The notes under the pieces are model-generated. The model worked only from the letters and a program-made list of their open reading frames with translations, had not been told where the DNA came from and did no database searches. Shown here piece after piece: positions 62,518-64,000 of a stretch of DNA of 64,000 nt; positions within the stretch are counted from its first letter, which is position 1, and every line of letters begins with the position of its first letter. Where the stretch lies: the NCBI GenBank assembly GCA_017853575.1, contig JAFMJI010000007.1, positions 42,432-106,431 of the forward strand, written 5' to 3'. The stretch is from Chitinophagaceae bacterium (GTDB taxonomy: Bacteria; Bacteroidota; Bacteroidia; Chitinophagales; Chitinophagaceae). Both the position numbers and the translations under genes were made by a program.

Positions 62518-63870
62518 ATGAAATTTCTTTTTTCAATTCTTTGCACTTTGCTGTTGCTGGTAGCCAATGCGCAAAAAAATTATTTAACTGAATCAAAACA
62601 AGAGAGAGACAGTCGCATGGAATGGTGGCGTGATGCGACATTCGGTATGTTCATCCATTGGGGTGCCTATGCAGTTCCTGCTGGTTCTTATAACGGTAAA
62701 GAATACGGTAGGATAGGGGAATGGATCATGCATTCTGCCAATATTCCAATTCTTGAGTATGAGAAATTTGTGAAACAATTTAATCCAATCCAATTCAATG
62801 CGAAAGAATGGGTTGCAGTCGCAAAAAAAGCTGGCATCAAATACATTGTTATAACATCCAAACATCATGACGGCTTTTGTATTTGGGATAGTAAGGTGAC
62901 GAACTACGATATCATGGATGCATCTCCTTTTAAAAGAGATATTTTGAAAGAGTTGTCTGATGCATGCAAGGAGGCAGGAATCAAAATGTGTTTTTATCAT
63001 TCGATTATGGATTGGCATCAACCGGATGCAGAGAGTAAAAAAGATTATACACATCAACATTCAGTAAATCCAAATTTTGCAAAGTATCGTGAAGAATACC
63101 TCAAGCCTCAGTTGAAAGAATTGATTGAAAAGTATGATCCAGCTGTTTTGTGGTTTGATGGTGAATGGATTCCAGAATGGACAGAAGAGCAGGGTCGGGA
63201 TCTTTATAATTATCTCAGAAATCTAAAGCCAGATTTGATTATCAATAACAGGGTAGGAAAGGGAAGATCTGGCATGCAGGGTATGAATAAATACAAAGAT
63301 GCAGCAGGTGATTTTGGAACTCCAGAGCAGGAAATCTTAGAGGGCACTTCCGATTCAGATTGGGAAAGTTGCATGACCATGAACGATACATGGGGCTTCA
63401 AAAAAAATGACAATAATTGGAAATCAAGCGAGACGCTCATTCATAATTTAATTGATATAGCTGCGAAAGGAGGTAACTATCTTTTAAATGTGGGGCCTAC
63501 TGCAGAAGGTTTGATTCCTGCTCCGTCTGTTGATAGGTTGAAAGACATGGGCTATTGGTTAGATATCAATGGGGAGGCAATTTATGCAACCAAGAGTTTA
63601 AAGAAATACAAAGAAGGAAACAATGTAAAGTATACTGTAAGCAATGACGGTAAATATATTTACGCCATTGTTACCCAGAAATCTGATCAACCGGTGGTCT
63701 TAAAAAATATTCAAATTACACACGGAACAAAAGTGCATATGCTGGGTGTAAAAAAGTCAATTAAACATACGCATGACAACAATTCCGGCACCCTAACATT
63801 GGAGTGGCCTAAAAAATTGCCTTGTGATCATGCATGGGTATTCAAGATCGAAGGGACGCCAAAAAATTAA
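62518..63870 (+). CDS. Alpha-L-fucosidase, GH29 (third copy)
   Basis: Exported GH29 enzyme, 450 residues with signal peptide about 1-18 (ending VANAQ). FIHWGAYAVPAGSY (about 45-58), TSKHHDGFCIWDSK (about 113-126), and the nucleophile Asp214 in LWFDGEWIPEW are clear, followed by NDTWGFKK and GGNYLLNVGPTAEGL. It is similar in layout to the first copy at 53953. The start is 18 nt after the previous fucosidase stop, so the three plus-strand genes FAH-GH29-GH29 form a unit. It ends shortly before tRNA-Ser. Confidence 0.93.
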   Translation: MKFLFSILCTLLLLVANAQKNYLTESKQERDSRMEWWRDATFGMFIHWGAYAVPAGSYNGKEYGRIGEWIMHSANIPILEYEKFVKQFNPIQFNAKEWVAVAKKAGIKYIVITSKHHDGFCIWDSKVTNYDIMDASPFKRDILKELSDACKEAGIKMCFYHSIMDWHQPDAESKKDYTHQHSVNPNFAKYREEYLKPQLKELIEKYDPAVLWFDGEWIPEWTEEQGRDLYNYLRNLKPDLIINNRVGKGRSGMQGMNKYKDAAGDFGTPEQEILEGTSDSDWESCMTMNDTWGFKKNDNNWKSSETLIHNLIDIAAKGGNYLLNVGPTAEGLIPAPSVDRLKDMGYWLDINGEAIYATKSLKKYKEGNNVKYTVSNDGKYIYAIVTQKSDQPVVLKNIQITHGTKVHMLGVKKSIKHTHDNNSGTLTLEWPKKLPCDHAWVFKIEGTPKN

Positions 63871-63881
63871 AAAATTTGAAC

Positions 63882-63889
63882 TACATTTG
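63882..63889 (+). promoter_or_regulatory. -7 promoter box of tRNA-Ser (TACATTTG)
   Basis: Perfect TAnnTTTG four nucleotides before the mature 5' end of tRNA-Ser. This implies a very short 5' leader or none. Confidence 0.5.
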
Positions 63890-63893
63890 CCGC

Positions 63894-63978
63894 GGAGAGA
63901 TGGCAGAGCGGTCGAATGCGGCGGTCTTGAAAACCGTTGACTGTAACAGGTCCGGGGGTTCGAATCCCTCTCTCTCCG
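63894..63978 (+). tRNA. tRNA-Ser (TGA)
   Basis: The acceptor GGAGAGA pairs with TCTCTCC. The anticodon stem GCGGT/ACCGT encloses CTTGAAA, giving anticodon TGA. The long variable arm (TGACTGTAACAGGTCC region) is typical of class II tRNA-Ser. The T arm is GGGGG-TTCGAAT-CCCTC and the discriminator is G73. CCA is not encoded (GCTC follows), unlike tRNA-Cys in this window. Confidence 0.96.
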
Positions 63979-64000
63979 CTCGAGAAAACCCCGCATTGCG

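Noticed and set aside
62593..63060. 155-codon open frame antisense to the third fucosidase
   Set aside because: Entirely inside a GH29 gene with all motifs intact; shadow.

Overview
The window looks like a chromosomal segment of a Bacteroidota bacterium, most likely of the Chitinophagales/Chitinophagaceae type. The evidence is moderate to low GC, many intergenic copies of the Bacteroidetes -7 promoter box TAnnTTTG, almost no Shine-Dalgarno sequences, a 309-residue NusB with an extra N-terminal half, a 1207-residue DnaE, menaquinone genes of the futalosine route (mqnA, mqnE), the MEP route to isoprenoids (dxr end, ispE) and many secreted lipoproteins. I see no plasmid, phage, IS or CRISPR signature.

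Layout. 1-8.6 kb: housekeeping genes (dxr end, rseP, trmN6, tsaD, an orphan MacB/FtsX-type permease, prfC, purB, mqnA). 8.6-16.4 kb: an AT-rich glycan-modification island (FkbM-type methyltransferase, second methyltransferase, three GT2 and one GT4 glycosyltransferases, YfhO-type membrane protein). 16.5-20.4 kb: a secreted subtilisin, mscL, then nucleoside phosphorylase-dapF-Nudix. 20.45-30.2 kb: tRNA-Cys, glnS, rocD, ispE, a bifunctional nuclease, etfA/etfB, a TPR protein, tilS, a rhomboid protease and rlmH. 30.3-34.3 kb: a secreted amidohydrolase and a zinc metalloprotease. 34.3-38.4 kb: coaE, yajC, nusB and groES-groEL. 38.4-51.7 kb: YhhN, FKBP, DUF2147, mqnE, a nucleoside transporter, a flippase, trxA, dnaE, NlpC/P60, an M1 peptidase and msrA. 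51.8-63.9 kb: mutS2 (without Smr), then a fucose-utilisation locus with three GH29 fucosidases, FucP and an oxidative L-fucose pathway. The window ends with tRNA-Ser(TGA).

How the genes work together. The fucosidases release L-fucose outside the cytoplasm, and FucP imports it. Mutarotase, L-fucose dehydrogenase, fuconolactonase, 2-keto-3-deoxy-L-fuconate dehydrogenase and an FAH-family hydrolase would take it to pyruvate and lactate. The enolase-superfamily L-fuconate dehydratase expected between lactonase and second dehydrogenase is not in the window. A divergent second FAH-family gene is of unknown role.

The most unusual feature is a family of short noncoding arrays at 1627-1697, 6410-6504, 20977-21054 and 23998-24040. 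They are built from heptanucleotides of three unit types (AGGGACR, AGTTCTA, TGTTAAC) that share one 7-bp register even where two types are joined. They sit at gene 3' ends, and two of them supply the TAG stop codon of the adjacent gene (prfC, glnS). Other notable architecture: convergent genes that abut or overlap, three probable leaderless starts, face-to-face purB/mqnA promoters, and promoters packed against terminators.

No stretch above 300 bp lacks a gene. The longest gaps are 36214-36454 and 23984-24186. All calls are by reading; no database search was possible.
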